Made by a program: the position numbers and the translations under genes | The notes under the pieces: generated by a model | The model's input: only the letters and a program-made list of their open reading frames with translations | Databases searched by the model: none | What the model was told of the DNA's origin: nothing | NCBI RefSeq assembly: GCF_003991905.1 | Contig: NZ_RSCL01000016.1 | Span: forward strand, 209,983-273,982 | Origin: Dulcicalothrix desertica PCC 7102 | GTDB taxonomy: Bacteria > Cyanobacteriota > Cyanobacteriia > Cyanobacteriales > Nostocaceae | DNA length: 64,000 bases | Direction: 5' to 3' | Shown here: positions 8,411-17,178 of the stretch, piece by piece | Position numbering within the stretch: position 1 is the first letter of the stretch | Layout of the letters: the number at the start of each line of letters is the position of its first letter

Positions 8411-8445
8411 ATGTTGGGTTGCCGCGTCGCGTAACCCAACCTACA
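8411..8445. repeat. Dispersed repeat 'GTTGGGTT...AACCCAACCTAC'
   Basis: An imperfect hairpin with GTTGGGTT on one side and AACCCAAC on the other, followed by CTAC. A second copy is at 37192-37224. Both lie just beyond the 3' end of a minus-strand gene. The bases between 8327 and 8569 hold only this repeat and the palindrome at 8470-8497. Confidence 0.65.
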
Positions 8446-8469
8446 AATCTCTTTCCTAATATTGTCTCT

Positions 8470-8497
8470 GTAGAGACGCGATTAATCGCGTCTCTAC
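8470..8497. repeat. Perfect 28-base palindrome, GTAGAGACG family
   Basis: The half-site GTAGAGACGCGATT is followed by its exact reverse complement. Relatives with different cores lie at 38889-38916, 40912-40939, 43980-44007, 55116-55140, 55166-55191 and 61947-61979. All are at gene ends, so they may act as bidirectional terminators or RNA-stabilising hairpins. This copy is downstream of chlB. Confidence 0.75.
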
Positions 8498-8569
8498 TGT
8501 GTCTCTGTGGTAAAAAATATCGGTTGGTTTGCGTCTCGCCTTTTGGACTGCACATCTGAGACAGATGTG

Positions 8570-10096
8570 CTACGCGCCTACTGCTTCTTTCGCTGCGTAA
8601 AGAACTTCTGCGCTAATGTTGCCAATACCGCGTTCGCGCGCAAATTTTTCTGTGTTACGCTTCACTTTACCGCGTACAAAACCTGGTATTTTGTTGAGTT
8701 CTGCTAAACCGTCTTTTGTCCAGTTTAAGTCAGATTCGGCGGAGATTCCTTTGGTAATAACTTCTTTAGTGTCGTGTCCACCAAATATTTCTAATAGGTG
8801 GTCTTCCATTCCCAAAGTAAAGGAGTTATATACTAAGTCGGCTACTTGGTTTGTTCCTTCGTAACCCATGAATGGTTTGTAACCTATTGGGAAATTCTGA
8901 ATATGGATAGGCGCCGCTATTACACCACAAGGAATATCTAACCGTTTACCAACGTGACGTTCCATTTGTGTGCCGAATATAGCTGAAGGTTCAACGCGCG
9001 CTATCGCATCTCCAATGGCGCCGTGGTCTTCGGTTATTATTACTTCATCACAATATTCACTAACTTGTTCACGGAACCAGTCAGCATCATATTTACAATA
9101 AGTACCTGCCCAAACAACGTGAATTCCCATTTCGCGCGATAAAATCTTGGTCATTGCTGCTGCGTGGGTAGAGTCACCAAACACTACAGCTTTTTTACCA
9201 GTTAAGTTTTGGCAGTCGATGGAACGCGAGAACCAAGCAGCTTGTGATACATACAATGTTTGATTATTAATAAACTCTTCATAATCAACATTGGCGCCAC
9301 TCGCGTTGATAACTTGCTGAATTTTTCGGATACAACGCGCTGTTTCTACTACACCCATCGGCGTAATATCTACACATGGTGTTCCAAATTGTTCTTCGAG
9401 ATACTTCGCTGTTGCTAAACCGAGTTCGCGGTATGGACACAAATTAAACCATGCACGGGGTAAATTTTTTAACTCGTGAACTGAGGCGCCTTCTGGTATT
9501 ACAGCATTAACTTCGATACCTAAGTCAGCCATTAACCGCTTTAACTCGGTGCAGTCGTGCTGGTTATGAAACCCTAAAGTGGAAATACCAATGATGTTAA
9601 CTGAGGGTTTTTCGGTTTTACCTTCTGGTAACTCACCTTTTTTACGTGCTTTTTCAATGTAAAACTGGACGATTTGTTGTAATGTTCGGTCTGCTGCTTG
9701 TAACTCGTTGACGCGGTAGTGGTTAACGTCCGCTAGCATCACGTCACCTTTGGCATCGAGTTGCGCGCGTTCTACAAAGTTTTGTAAATCTTCTTGCAAA
9801 ATGCTCGATGTACAGGTAGGAGTCAAAATAATTAAGTCGGGGTGTTCTTCTTGGTCTTTACGGGTGATGTTATCTACCACCTTTTCTTGTGAACCCCGTG
9901 CTAATACATGACGGTCTACAACACTCGCTGTAACTGGGGTAAAATTTCGCTCTCTCTCTAGCATCGAGCGCATTACGTTAAAATAATCATCCCCTAAAGG
10001 AGCGTGCATTATGGCATGAACGTTTTTAAAAGAACTGGCTATTCGTAGCGTACCAATATGAGCAGGGCCTGCGTACATCCAATAAGCCAACTTCAT
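8570..10096 (-). CDS. chlB: Light-independent protochlorophyllide reductase subunit B
   Basis: ChlB, 508 residues, the usual cyanobacterial length. With ChlN it forms the catalytic component of dark-operative protochlorophyllide reductase, which reduces protochlorophyllide to chlorophyllide using electrons from the ChlL Fe protein. Characteristic stretches are [20 protein letters not shown] at the N-terminus, [15 protein letters not shown], the nitrogenase-like [13 protein letters not shown], and the C-terminal domain ([20 protein letters not shown]) that binds substrate. The start follows TTCTCCC (GGGAGAA on the minus strand), a good ribosome site. No chlL or chlN lies in the window, so chlB stands alone. 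Several GGCGCC sites lie in the coding sequence. Confidence 0.97.
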   Translation of the reverse strand: MKLAYWMYAGPAHIGTLRIASSFKNVHAIMHAPLGDDYFNVMRSMLERERNFTPVTASVVDRHVLARGSQEKVVDNITRKDQEEHPDLIILTPTCTSSILQEDLQNFVERAQLDAKGDVMLADVNHYRVNELQAADRTLQQIVQFYIEKARKKGELPEGKTEKPSVNIIGISTLGFHNQHDCTELKRLMADLGIEVNAVIPEGASVHELKNLPRAWFNLCPYRELGLATAKYLEEQFGTPCVDITPMGVVETARCIRKIQQVINASGANVDYEEFINNQTLYVSQAAWFSRSIDCQNLTGKKAVVFGDSTHAAAMTKILSREMGIHVVWAGTYCKYDADWFREQVSEYCDEVIITEDHGAIGDAIARVEPSAIFGTQMERHVGKRLDIPCGVIAAPIHIQNFPIGYKPFMGYEGTNQVADLVYNSFTLGMEDHLLEIFGGHDTKEVITKGISAESDLNWTKDGLAELNKIPGFVRGKVKRNTEKFARERGIGNISAEVLYAAKEAVGA

Positions 10097-10195
10097 ATAT
10101 GTTCTCCCTTAGCATTTCTTTTTTATTAACGTTTTTGATTGTCGCAAAACTTTTGGCGCCTTTATGCCTTAGAGAAATGAAAGTTATTATTTGCT

Positions 10196-10283
10196 GGCAA
10201 CAGATCATAAACGGATGTAACAGATGTAGCTCTAAGTTATAAACAAAATAAACCATCCGTTACATCCGCTCTTATCCGTTGCC
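10196..10283. repeat. GGCAACGGAT-type repeat, inverted pair
   Basis: GGCAACAGATCATAAACGGA on the left is mirrored by CATCCG...TCCGTTGCC on the right, about 30 bases apart. The family recurs at 21820-21885, 23663-23693, 46171-46272 and, within ureC, at 35919-35950. It lies in the leader region between chlB and the divergent exported protein. The rest of this 266-base gap shows nothing further. Confidence 0.7.
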
Positions 10284-10362
10284 AGTAGTTGTCCGAAATG
10301 ATTGTATAACTGCGTGTAGCTATTTTTAGAATTAACATACCTTATAAATACGTATATACATC

Positions 10363-11037
10363 ATGTTTCTCAATTCTAAAATTGCTATCGCTACATTGAG
10401 TCTACTAGCTATTACAAGCATTTCAGGGTTTGCGGCTAATGCAATACTGCCTCAAAAAAAACAGCCTGTGATTACTGCTCAAGCAAGTAAAGTAACAAAA
10501 AACACTATTATTCCTGGTAAGCAGGTAGGCGCCATTACTAGAAAAACGAAGCGTGCGGATTTGGTAAAGTTATTTGGCGCCTCTAAGCTAAAGGATGAGA
10601 CAACAAGATTTTTTGGTGGGGAAGCAGAGTTTCCCGGTACGGTAATAAATTTGGGTAAAGATAGAGGGTTGACTGTTCTTTGGAAAGATAAAACCCGTAC
10701 TCAAGTTAGAGGTGTCATGGTATATGACTCACAGTGGAAGACTCCTGAAGGTATTGGAGTGGGAACTACTGTTAGTCAGTTGCAGCAAAAAATAGGTAAG
10801 TTTAAAATGAGTGGCTTGGGTTGGGATTATGGTGGTATTCCACAACTTCAGGGGACTAAAATAGCGAATTATCAGGCTAAACTTGTTTTGCGGATGAGTG
10901 TAGATGAAAAGCTTGCTCAGAAGTATGAGAAAGAGTCGCTAGCAATTTCAGGTGACGGTGTTACATTGTCTTCGAGTAATCCTAGTTTGAACCGTTTGGG
11001 TGTTAATGTTAGGCAAATGATTGTGTTTTTTGATTAA
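10363..11037 (+). CDS. Exported hypothetical protein
   Basis: A 224-residue protein with a clear signal peptide (about residues 1-27, hydrophobic IAIATLSLLAITSISGFAANA). The mature part is basic and beta-rich, with PGKQVGAITRKTKRADLVKLFG near the start and a repeated GxGxTVSQL motif (GIGVGTTVSQLQQKIG), a pattern seen in cyanobacterial secreted proteins of unknown function. No catalytic residues are recognisable. It stands alone on the plus strand and ends 79 bases before a convergent M50 protease gene, with nested palindromes between. Confidence 0.65.
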   Translation: MFLNSKIAIATLSLLAITSISGFAANAILPQKKQPVITAQASKVTKNTIIPGKQVGAITRKTKRADLVKLFGASKLKDETTRFFGGEAEFPGTVINLGKDRGLTVLWKDKTRTQVRGVMVYDSQWKTPEGIGVGTTVSQLQQKIGKFKMSGLGWDYGGIPQLQGTKIANYQAKLVLRMSVDEKLAQKYEKESLAISGDGVTLSSSNPSLNRLGVNVRQMIVFFD

Positions 11038-11040
11038 TTC

Positions 11041-11100
11041 GTAATAATCACTCGTACTAATCACTTTAGTGATTATGGTAATCACTGAAGTGATTATTAC
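11041..11100. terminator. Nested palindromes between convergent genes
   Basis: GTAATAATCACT at 11041-11052 pairs with AGTGATTATTAC at 11089-11100, and TAATCAC-TTTA-GTGATTA forms an inner hairpin at 11058-11075. The structure is centred between two convergent genes and probably terminates both, although it lacks a GC-rich stem. Confidence 0.55.
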
Positions 11101-11115
11101 GACGGGGGTTGGGCA

Positions 11116-11859
11116 TCATGTGCGGTAGGCTACGCGCAGGCTTTGTATCAAGATAATTAATGATGCAACTGCCATTCCGGCGCCCCAAACCCAGTATGGT
11201 AACAGTAATTGCTGTTGAATTTGGGCGGTATCAGAAAGTCCTAATGGTCCTGCTGTATAACTAAATAAATAATCTAATTGGTGATAAGTACTTATGCAGG
11301 CTTGGACTCCTAGAAATTGCACGGCAAAACCTTGTACCCAACGACTAGCTTTGAGTCCAACCGCCAGAATTGTTACACCAAGTAAGGGTATTAATACAAA
11401 TCCAAAGGGTGAACGAACCCATATTAAGGTTGATATTAATAGACTTATTCCTAATATTTTTAAACTTAATGATGCTGTTTTAAAGCTGCGTGATGCGATA
11501 ATTAAACCGGCGCCTGCTATTGGTGGTCCCATTGGTCCTGCGGCAGCAACTAGTGCGCGACGTATAGGATCCCAAGATGAGGGAAATGAAAATGTAGCAA
11601 CCCCAGAACCGTTAGAGAATATTTGTAACTGCTCAAAATTTCCTCCCAGTAGCGCTGCTGTTAAACCATGCGCCATTTCGTGAAACCAAGTTGCCAAAAT
11701 TGTAAACGGATAAAGAATATAGTCACCACCAGGAATTTGCCATAGCACCGCTGTTGCAATGGCTGCTGCTATCAACCATTTAAGCCCCATGCGGTTTATA
11801 ACCGCTGGGGCCTCCTCTTTTGCGAGCAAAGGTTCGTTATATTTCCACTGTTCGCTCAT
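11116..11859 (-). CDS. M50-type membrane metalloprotease
   Basis: A 247-residue polytopic membrane protein. The zinc-binding HExxH motif is seen as HEMAH at residues 60-64 inside a hydrophobic segment (ATWFHEMAHGLTAALLGG), the hallmark of site-2-type and M50B intramembrane proteases. Four or five further hydrophobic helices follow. It lacks the PDZ domain of RseP, and belongs to a short form common in bacteria whose substrates are unknown. It follows two FHA-domain genes on the same strand with about 70 bases spacing, and may be their operon partner. Confidence 0.8.
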   Translation of the reverse strand: MSEQWKYNEPLLAKEEAPAVINRMGLKWLIAAAIATAVLWQIPGGDYILYPFTILATWFHEMAHGLTAALLGGNFEQLQIFSNGSGVATFSFPSSWDPIRRALVAAAGPMGPPIAGAGLIIASRSFKTASLSLKILGISLLISTLIWVRSPFGFVLIPLLGVTILAVGLKASRWVQGFAVQFLGVQACISTYHQLDYLFSYTAGPLGLSDTAQIQQQLLLPYWVWGAGMAVASLIILIQSLRVAYRT

Positions 11860-11931
11860 ACTACATCCACTTATACACTTGACTCTATCGTAACTAGACT
11901 GAACTGGGTTTGTGGGATGTTGCCCAAATAT

Positions 11932-12255
11932 CTAGTTGATTGGCGCCAATGTATTTGTTTCCAAATGAATCTGAATTTGCGGACCAGAGCGTGCTAAACG
12001 AAAAATAACTCCATCGCTGACTCCGGATTGCAAAATTTTCTCGCCATTTATATATGTTCCATTTGCTCCCAGACTTACGATTTCCCAACCGGGAGTTACA
12101 CGTCGTACTTCTACGTGGTGGCGAGAAACCACAGCACTATAAAGAACAACATGATTATCGCTCGCTCGTCCAATACGGATTATAGATTCGCCCTCAAAAG
12201 TCCAACTTTGAGGTGGAAGAGATTCTAGTGGGTGTATGAGGGTAAGTGTTATCAC
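11932..12255 (-). CDS. Single FHA-domain protein
   Basis: A 107-residue protein consisting almost entirely of a forkhead-associated domain: IRIGRASDNHVVL, then VVSRHHVEV and NGTYINGEKI, which are the Gly-Arg, Ser-Arg-His and Asn-Gly-Thr positions that contact phosphothreonine. It is 14 bases downstream of a larger zinc-ribbon/FHA gene, so the two are co-transcribed. The pair likely reads serine/threonine kinase signals; partners are not in the window. Confidence 0.85.
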   Translation of the reverse strand: MITLTLIHPLESLPPQSWTFEGESIIRIGRASDNHVVLYSAVVSRHHVEVRRVTPGWEIVSLGANGTYINGEKILQSGVSDGVIFRLARSGPQIQIHLETNTLAPIN

Positions 12256-12269
12256 GCGCCGAATTGGTA

Positions 12270-13211
12270 TTAAATTTCTACTGTTTGAAACAGAAATGTT
12301 ACCAAATCACCCTTGCCTAAACCAATGCGGTCGCCTGGTCGAAGCCTGTGTCTATTGCCGGGTAGCAATGGTAAGTTATTAATGTAAGTGCCGTTTGAAC
12401 TACCTACATCTTCTATATAGTATGCGTCAGCTTCGACGCGAATATCGGCGTGAATCCGCGAGACAATTTCCGAGTTCGAGAAACCCGATACATCGATATC
12501 TGGCGGGATACGGTCATTCGGTTTACCAATATGAATTACCGGAATATTTTGCGGTAGTTCTATGGTTTGTTCCGACTGCACGTGAACAAGCCGTGAGGTT
12601 ATTTGCTGTAGCTGGGTTCTAGCTGGCGATGGTGCAGGCGCCGGAGTCTCTGGTTCCGCTTGTGTAACAGGTTCAGGAATAAATGCTACAGGCTCTGGTT
12701 CCGGTGGTGCTACAGGCTCTGGTTCCCGTGGTGCTACAGGCTCTGGTTCCGGCACTATAGTTGGGGGTGGTACAACGATTGGTGGCGAAGTTGCAATTGG
12801 CGGAGCTGTAACGGTAGGTGCAGGAAAATTTGCAGGAGCAGGTGTGTATTGTGGTCTTTCATTGACAACGACAGCTGTCGGTGGAAGAGGTTCTGGGTCT
12901 GGAACTAAAAGCGGAGCAGGAGGCGCCGTCACCACAATTGGTTGTGGTACTACTGTTTCAGGTGGTGGAACTTCTTGTGGCACTTCTACAGGTGTTTCAA
13001 AGGCAACTGTAGGTGGTGCTACCGTGGGATAAGGAGTACCAACAGCAGCAGCCCGCAAATTAAAGCCGCACTGACCGCAGAACGATGCATCTGCCTGCAC
13101 GGTTGCCCCACAGCTTGGACAGCTAACTGTAGCTGGTAATGGGGTGTAGCAAGCTTCACACTGAACGGCACCGTCTGGGTTAGGGTGATTACAGTTAGGG
13201 CAGACGATCAT
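12270..13211 (-). CDS. Zinc-ribbon and FHA-domain protein with proline-rich linker
   Basis: A 313-residue protein in three parts. Residues 1-52 carry two double-Cys zinc ribbons (CPNCNHPNPDGAVQCEAC and CPSCGATVQADASFCGQC). Residues about 55-200 are a Pro/Val/Glu-rich linker with an imperfect repeat of the unit EPVAPREPEP. The C-terminal 110 residues form an FHA domain (IHIGKPNDRIPPDIDVSGF, VSRIHADI, SSNGTYINNLPL). This layout is typical of cyanobacterial phosphopeptide adaptors. The gene heads a small operon with another FHA gene. The linker is low-complexity at DNA level too, which creates long spurious frames on the other strand. Confidence 0.85.
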   Translation of the reverse strand: MIVCPNCNHPNPDGAVQCEACYTPLPATVSCPSCGATVQADASFCGQCGFNLRAAAVGTPYPTVAPPTVAFETPVEVPQEVPPPETVVPQPIVVTAPPAPLLVPDPEPLPPTAVVVNERPQYTPAPANFPAPTVTAPPIATSPPIVVPPPTIVPEPEPVAPREPEPVAPPEPEPVAFIPEPVTQAEPETPAPAPSPARTQLQQITSRLVHVQSEQTIELPQNIPVIHIGKPNDRIPPDIDVSGFSNSEIVSRIHADIRVEADAYYIEDVGSSNGTYINNLPLLPGNRHRLRPGDRIGLGKGDLVTFLFQTVEI

Positions 13212-13401
13212 GGAGATAAGCCTTTGTTCTAGGTCATCTAATGGTTATTGTAAAAAGCAAAGAATTTGCTCTCACTTTTAATTATTTACTTTGGCGCAAG
13301 ACAAGTTAGTTGCTAGCAGCACAAAAGAATAAGCGTGTTTCAGTTTTGGGTTTTTAGATATACTGAAAGTATACCCATACCTTTATCTGCCATATTATCT
13401 G

Positions 13402-14133
13402 TTATACAGACGCAGCCGCTAACTCGTCACCCGCAGCCGCATCTAACAGCCACAAAAGCTCTCCTTGCGGTTTAATCAAGCGAGATGGGTAAGTAAAGTT
13501 GTCAGCAGCAGGTGCAAACACTTGCGCTAAAGATGGTTTTTTATTAGCACCAGCCACTACAAACATAACGCACCGAGCCGCGTTAATAAATGGGTATGTG
13601 AAAGTTATGCGCTGACTATCTCCTTTATTACCAACGGTAACAAGCTTATCAGTAACTTTTAAAGCATCGGTATGAGGGAACAATGAAGCCGTATGAGCAT
13701 CGTCACCCATACCAAGTAAAATTACATCCAATGCTGGGAATTCTAAGGCTTTGACTTGAAAGAATTCTTGGAGTTCTTTTTCGTGTTTTGCTGCTGATAC
13801 TGCTGGGTTGCCATCAAGAGTTGGCATCGCGTGAATATTTTGTGGGGGAATATTAACTTTGTTCAACCACGCTTGACGTGCCATCAGTTCATTACTATCT
13901 GGATGGTTAGGTGGAACGTAACGTTCATCACCCCAAAACACGTGTATTTTCTCCCAAGGTAGATTTTGAGCGGCAATCGCCTCATATAATGGTTTAGGCG
14001 TACTACCTCCCGATAAAGCAATTGTAAACTGTCCGCGTGCTTCGATAGCTTCAGAGAGCTTCGACAAGATTATAGACAGCGAGCGTTCAATTAGTGCAGG
14101 CAAATCAGGCAAAACTTCTACTTTCCGATTCAT
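13402..14133 (-). CDS. pgl: 6-phosphogluconolactonase
   Basis: Hydrolyses 6-phosphogluconolactone in the oxidative pentose phosphate pathway, which supplies NADPH in the dark and in heterocysts. The 243-residue protein shows the glucosamine-6-phosphate isomerase-like fold: TIALSGGSTPKPLYEAI near the N-terminus, FWGDERYVPPNHPDSN, and LLGMGDDAHTASLFPHT. The frame opens upstream to 14163, but MNRKVEVLPDLPALIERS at 14133 matches the usual family start. It is 74 bases downstream of rph on the same strand. Confidence 0.93.
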   Translation of the reverse strand: MNRKVEVLPDLPALIERSLSIILSKLSEAIEARGQFTIALSGGSTPKPLYEAIAAQNLPWEKIHVFWGDERYVPPNHPDSNELMARQAWLNKVNIPPQNIHAMPTLDGNPAVSAAKHEKELQEFFQVKALEFPALDVILLGMGDDAHTASLFPHTDALKVTDKLVTVGNKGDSQRITFTYPFINAARCVMFVVAGANKKPSLAQVFAPAADNFTYPSRLIKPQGELLWLLDAAAGDELAAASV

Positions 14134-14207
14134 GTCATCACCACGTTGCTGACTTATCAGCAATTACAATAGCGAAAATATTCGCTTTCCTTTGTGATCA
14201 CTTATAT

Positions 14208-14927
14208 TTAATTAACGAGAATTGTATCCCGCTGTGCTGTTAATAGCTGTGTAATGCCCTTTTCGGCAAAATCCATTAACTGATTTAACTGAGTTCGGCT
14301 AAAACTTCCTTCTTCAGCAGTTCCCTGAACTTCGATAATTCCAAGATTTTGATTCATCACCACATTAAAGTCTACTGTTGCCGCGACATCTTCAACGTAG
14401 TTCAAATCTAAAAAAGGTTCGCCTTCTAACAATCCCACTGATACTGCCGCGACTTGTCCTACTAACGCAGAGCGTTCTAACACACCTTGTTGCAGTAATT
14501 TATTTAAGGCGCCAGCGACAGCTATAAAACCACCAGTTATGGCTGTTGTTCGCGTTCCTGCATCAGCTTGTAAAACATCAGCATCAACAGTTATCGTCCG
14601 TTCGCCCAATGCCTCAAAATCAATTGTCGCTCGTAGCGAACGACCAATCAATCTTTGAATCTCTTGTGTCCGTCCCGATAACTTTAAAAATTCGCGTTCA
14701 TGTCGCTGTTGCGTAGCCGATGGTAGCATTCGATACTCAGCAGTCAGCCAGCCTTTACCTGTTCCTTCAAGAAACCTAGGAACACCATTACTTATACTTG
14801 CCGTGCATAGAACCTTGGTTTCGCCGCAAGATGCAAGTACAGAACCAGCAGCATAGCGAGTAAAGTTTTGCTGAAAGCTGACTTTCCGCAGTTCAAAGGG
14901 TTGCCGACCATCGGGACGCTGCCACAT
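14208..14927 (-). CDS. rph: Ribonuclease PH
   Basis: Phosphorolytic 3'-5' exoribonuclease that trims the 3' ends of tRNA precursors. 239 residues, standard length. Family signatures are the N-terminal [16 protein letters not shown], the phosphate and RNA binding region [43 protein letters not shown], and the C-terminal [19 protein letters not shown]. It is followed by pgl on the same strand; the upstream 98 bases separate it from an adenylate-kinase-like gene. Confidence 0.96.
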   Translation of the reverse strand: MWQRPDGRQPFELRKVSFQQNFTRYAAGSVLASCGETKVLCTASISNGVPRFLEGTGKGWLTAEYRMLPSATQQRHEREFLKLSGRTQEIQRLIGRSLRATIDFEALGERTITVDADVLQADAGTRTTAITGGFIAVAGALNKLLQQGVLERSALVGQVAAVSVGLLEGEPFLDLNYVEDVAATVDFNVVMNQNLGIIEVQGTAEEGSFSRTQLNQLMDFAEKGITQLLTAQRDTILVN

Positions 14928-15025
14928 ATGTAAATTGCCTCAAATTTATAATAAAAGAGGATACATTCCCTTTATGCAATACTGTTAAATTAATCTAATT
15001 GATTTTATATAACTGAGGTAAGACA

Positions 15026-15574
15026 TCAACCGATAAGTGAAATTATATCTTCAAGGACTTTATTAGGTGGCTGGTCGCCATTAACTGTAATTAAACGGCG
15101 CCTGCGGTCGTAATACTCTAAAATTGGAATAGTCCGGTCATAGAACAACTCAACGCGACGTTGAACAATCTCTGGATGGTCGTCGGGTAAAGAACGTCCC
15201 AGAGAACGACTTACCATTACAGCTTCAGAGACTTGTAAGTATACAGCAAACGACAGCTTTTGTCTTAATTCATCGAGTAAAAAATCTAACTCCTCAGCTT
15301 GGAAAGCAGTACGAGGATAACCTTCTAATATCCACCCACGTTCGACATCTATATTTTTAAAACGTACACGAACAAACTCAATCATCAATTCGTCAGGGAC
15401 AAGCTCACCAAGCTTTATATAAGGCATTGCAAGACAACCTAACTTTAATGAACTTGCTACAGCTTCACGTAAAACCTCACCCGTGGAAATCAGACAAATA
15501 TCAAAGTGCGTACAAAGACTTTGAGCTTGCGTACTCTTCCCTGAACCTGAACCTCCTAAAATCACTAGTCTCAC
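15026..15574 (-). CDS. Adenylate kinase family protein
   Basis: A 182-residue nucleoside monophosphate kinase: P-loop GGSGSGKSTQAQ at residues 7-18, the NMP-binding STGEVLREAV, and the typical GWILEGYPRTAFQAEELD. The LID region is short and lacks the four-Cys zinc site. Most cyanobacteria also have an adk in the ribosomal protein operon, so this copy is probably an additional, short-LID paralogue; activity on AMP is likely but not certain. The 343 bases between it and the next gene contain only a weak minus-strand frame of doubtful status. Confidence 0.85.
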   Translation of the reverse strand: MRLVILGGSGSGKSTQAQSLCTHFDICLISTGEVLREAVASSLKLGCLAMPYIKLGELVPDELMIEFVRVRFKNIDVERGWILEGYPRTAFQAEELDFLLDELRQKLSFAVYLQVSEAVMVSRSLGRSLPDDHPEIVQRRVELFYDRTIPILEYYDRRRRLITVNGDQPPNKVLEDIISLIG

Positions 15575-15917
15575 GACAAAACACTCCTAATGTAGTCAAA
15601 AATAAAACTGTCTAAATTTGTTGTGCCCAAACAAACGGCAAATGTAACATAGATAGACTGCTCCCAAGGCTTTGATTTTTGAATCAATTTCTGTATCGTG
15701 AATGCTGGTTCTCATTTTTACGACATCTAATGTGAGTAAGCGTGTAAATATAAATTTTAATTCCACTTGACTTAAAGGCAAACCAAATGATTGACTAGGA
15801 ATGCCACTTACTTGCCCACACTAAATTAAAAAAAATCCTGGCTATAGAGAAAAAAAGATTCAAATTCAACATCCGCAAATTCTCTCAAACTCATTGTTCC
15901 TTTTTAAACATTAAATT

Positions 15918-16454
15918 ATGGTTGTTCAGTTAGAAACCCCAAGCACAAATCAGACTCTAAGATTACCATATACAGTTGAGGGTTTAATACAAGTTTTTAC
16001 TACATCGCATCGTAACTTTTTTACCACAGTTATGGCAGAAGCACTTAGAATAGCAGGTCAAGGAACTCCTGTACTAGTAGTGCAATTTCTTAAAGGTGGT
16101 ATTCATCAAGGGTGCTCTAAACCAGTAAAGCTAGGGCAAAAACTAGATTGGATTCGTTGTGATTTACCGCGATGTATTGATACACCCCATCTTGAAGACA
16201 GCGAAAACGAATCGCTACAGGAATTGTGGCAACATACACAAAAAGTAGTATCTTCTCTTAAGTATTCTCTCGTTGTACTAGATGAGTTAAGCTTGGCAAT
16301 AAATCTTGGCTTAATACCCGAAGCTGATGTATTAAGCTTTTTGGCAAGGCGCCCTCCCAACATAGATATCATTCTCACAGGTCCAGAAATGCCCAAATCC
16401 ATTTTGGACATAGCAGACCAGATAACAGAAATTCGCTGTAGTCACAGACCGTAA
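15918..16454 (+). CDS. CobO/BtuR-like P-loop protein with degenerate Walker A
   Basis: A 178-residue protein whose body matches ATP:corrinoid adenosyltransferases of the CobO/BtuR type: EALRIAGQGTPVLVVQFLKGG early, and the Walker B-like VVLDELSLAINLGLI followed by RPPNIDIILTG. Where CobO has GDGKGKTTAA, this protein has TTSHRNFFTT, so the glycines and lysine of the phosphate-binding loop are missing. It is therefore unlikely to bind ATP in the normal way; a changed function in cobalamin or another pathway is possible. It lies 33 bases upstream of dcd and probably shares its transcript. Confidence 0.75.
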   Translation: MVVQLETPSTNQTLRLPYTVEGLIQVFTTSHRNFFTTVMAEALRIAGQGTPVLVVQFLKGGIHQGCSKPVKLGQKLDWIRCDLPRCIDTPHLEDSENESLQELWQHTQKVVSSLKYSLVVLDELSLAINLGLIPEADVLSFLARRPPNIDIILTGPEMPKSILDIADQITEIRCSHRP

Positions 16455-16487
16455 AGTATTTTATAAATCCGCTCCCCCATTAACACC

Positions 16488-17087
16488 GTGATTAAAAACG
16501 ACATTTGGATTCAACAAATGGCTCAACAGGGAATGATATCTCCCTTTGAACCAAGCTTAATTCGTCAGTTAAAATACGATGATGCATCATCACCACGTCA
16601 CGTTATTAGCTACGGACTATCTTCTTACGGTTACGATATCCGCTTATCTCCTGTAGAGTTCCGCATTTTCCGTCATATTCCCGGAACCGTAATAGACCCC
16701 AAAAACTTTAACCCACAAAACTTAGAATCTACCCAACTTCATACAGATGAAACAGGAAGTTACTTTATACTTCCTGCTCACTCATACGGTTTAGGCGTAG
16801 CCCTAGAAAAATTACAAGTTCCAGATTACATCACAGTAATTTGTATCGGTAAATCTACTTATGCACGCTGTGGAATTATTGCCAACTTAACACCAGCAGA
16901 AGCTGCTTGGCGTGGTCATCTAACTTTGGAATTTTCCAACTCTTCAAGCGCTGATTGCCGTATCTACGCATCCGAAGGTGTAGTACAGCTATTATTCCTA
17001 GAAGGAGAACCTTGTGCAATTAGTTACGATGCTCGACAAGGTAAATACCAAGACCAAGCCGAAAAAGTTACCTTAGCAAAAGTCTAA
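16488..17087 (+). CDS. dcd: dCTP deaminase
   Basis: Converts dCTP to dUTP (and ammonia), feeding dTMP synthesis. 199 residues from a GTG start. Conserved stretches are SYGLSSYGYDIRLSP, FILPAHSYGLGVALEKLQVP, CIGKSTYARCGIIANLTPAEAAWRGHLTLEFSN (written here as adjoining pieces), and GVVQLLFLEGEPC. The gene is convergent with thyX, the next step in thymidylate supply; the two are separated by a tandem-repeat hairpin. Confidence 0.93.
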   Translation: MIKNDIWIQQMAQQGMISPFEPSLIRQLKYDDASSPRHVISYGLSSYGYDIRLSPVEFRIFRHIPGTVIDPKNFNPQNLESTQLHTDETGSYFILPAHSYGLGVALEKLQVPDYITVICIGKSTYARCGIIANLTPAEAAWRGHLTLEFSNSSSADCRIYASEGVVQLLFLEGEPCAISYDARQGKYQDQAEKVTLAKV

Positions 17088-17089
17088 TT

Positions 17090-17161
17090 GAGTGCTGAGT
17101 GCTGAGTGCTGAGTGCTGAGTGGTCATTCCTAACTCCTAACTATACTCAGCACTCAGCACT
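17090..17161. repeat. Heptanucleotide tandem repeat forming a long hairpin
   Basis: Four direct copies of GAGTGCT start at 17090, and CTCAGCACTCAGCAC closes the region, so the DNA can fold back on itself. Such short tandemly repeated sequences are well known in heterocystous cyanobacteria. Related tracts lie inside ureD (33678-33712) and at 40840-40910. This copy sits between the convergent dcd and thyX genes, where it may terminate transcription. Confidence 0.85.
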
Positions 17162-17178
17162 TTTAACTCATAACTTTT

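Noticed and set aside
8346..8555. 69-codon minus-strand frame near the end of chlB
   Set aside because: It is made of two dispersed palindromic repeats, so its open state is a by-product of their sequence.
12395..13139. Several long plus-strand frames rich in Trp/Arg/Cys or Gly/Ser/Thr
   Set aside because: They are shadows of the Pro/Glu/Val-rich linker and zinc ribbon of the FHA gene on the other strand; the repetitive DNA keeps other frames open.
15596..15781. 61-codon minus-strand frame between the adenylate-kinase-like and CobO-like genes
   Set aside because: It begins at TTG, has no ribosome site, and matches no family I know. It might be a gene remnant but cannot be supported.
17090..17161. 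Possible CRISPR-like repeat array
   Set aside because: Units are 7 bases with no spacers and no cas genes are nearby; it is a tandem-repeat hairpin.
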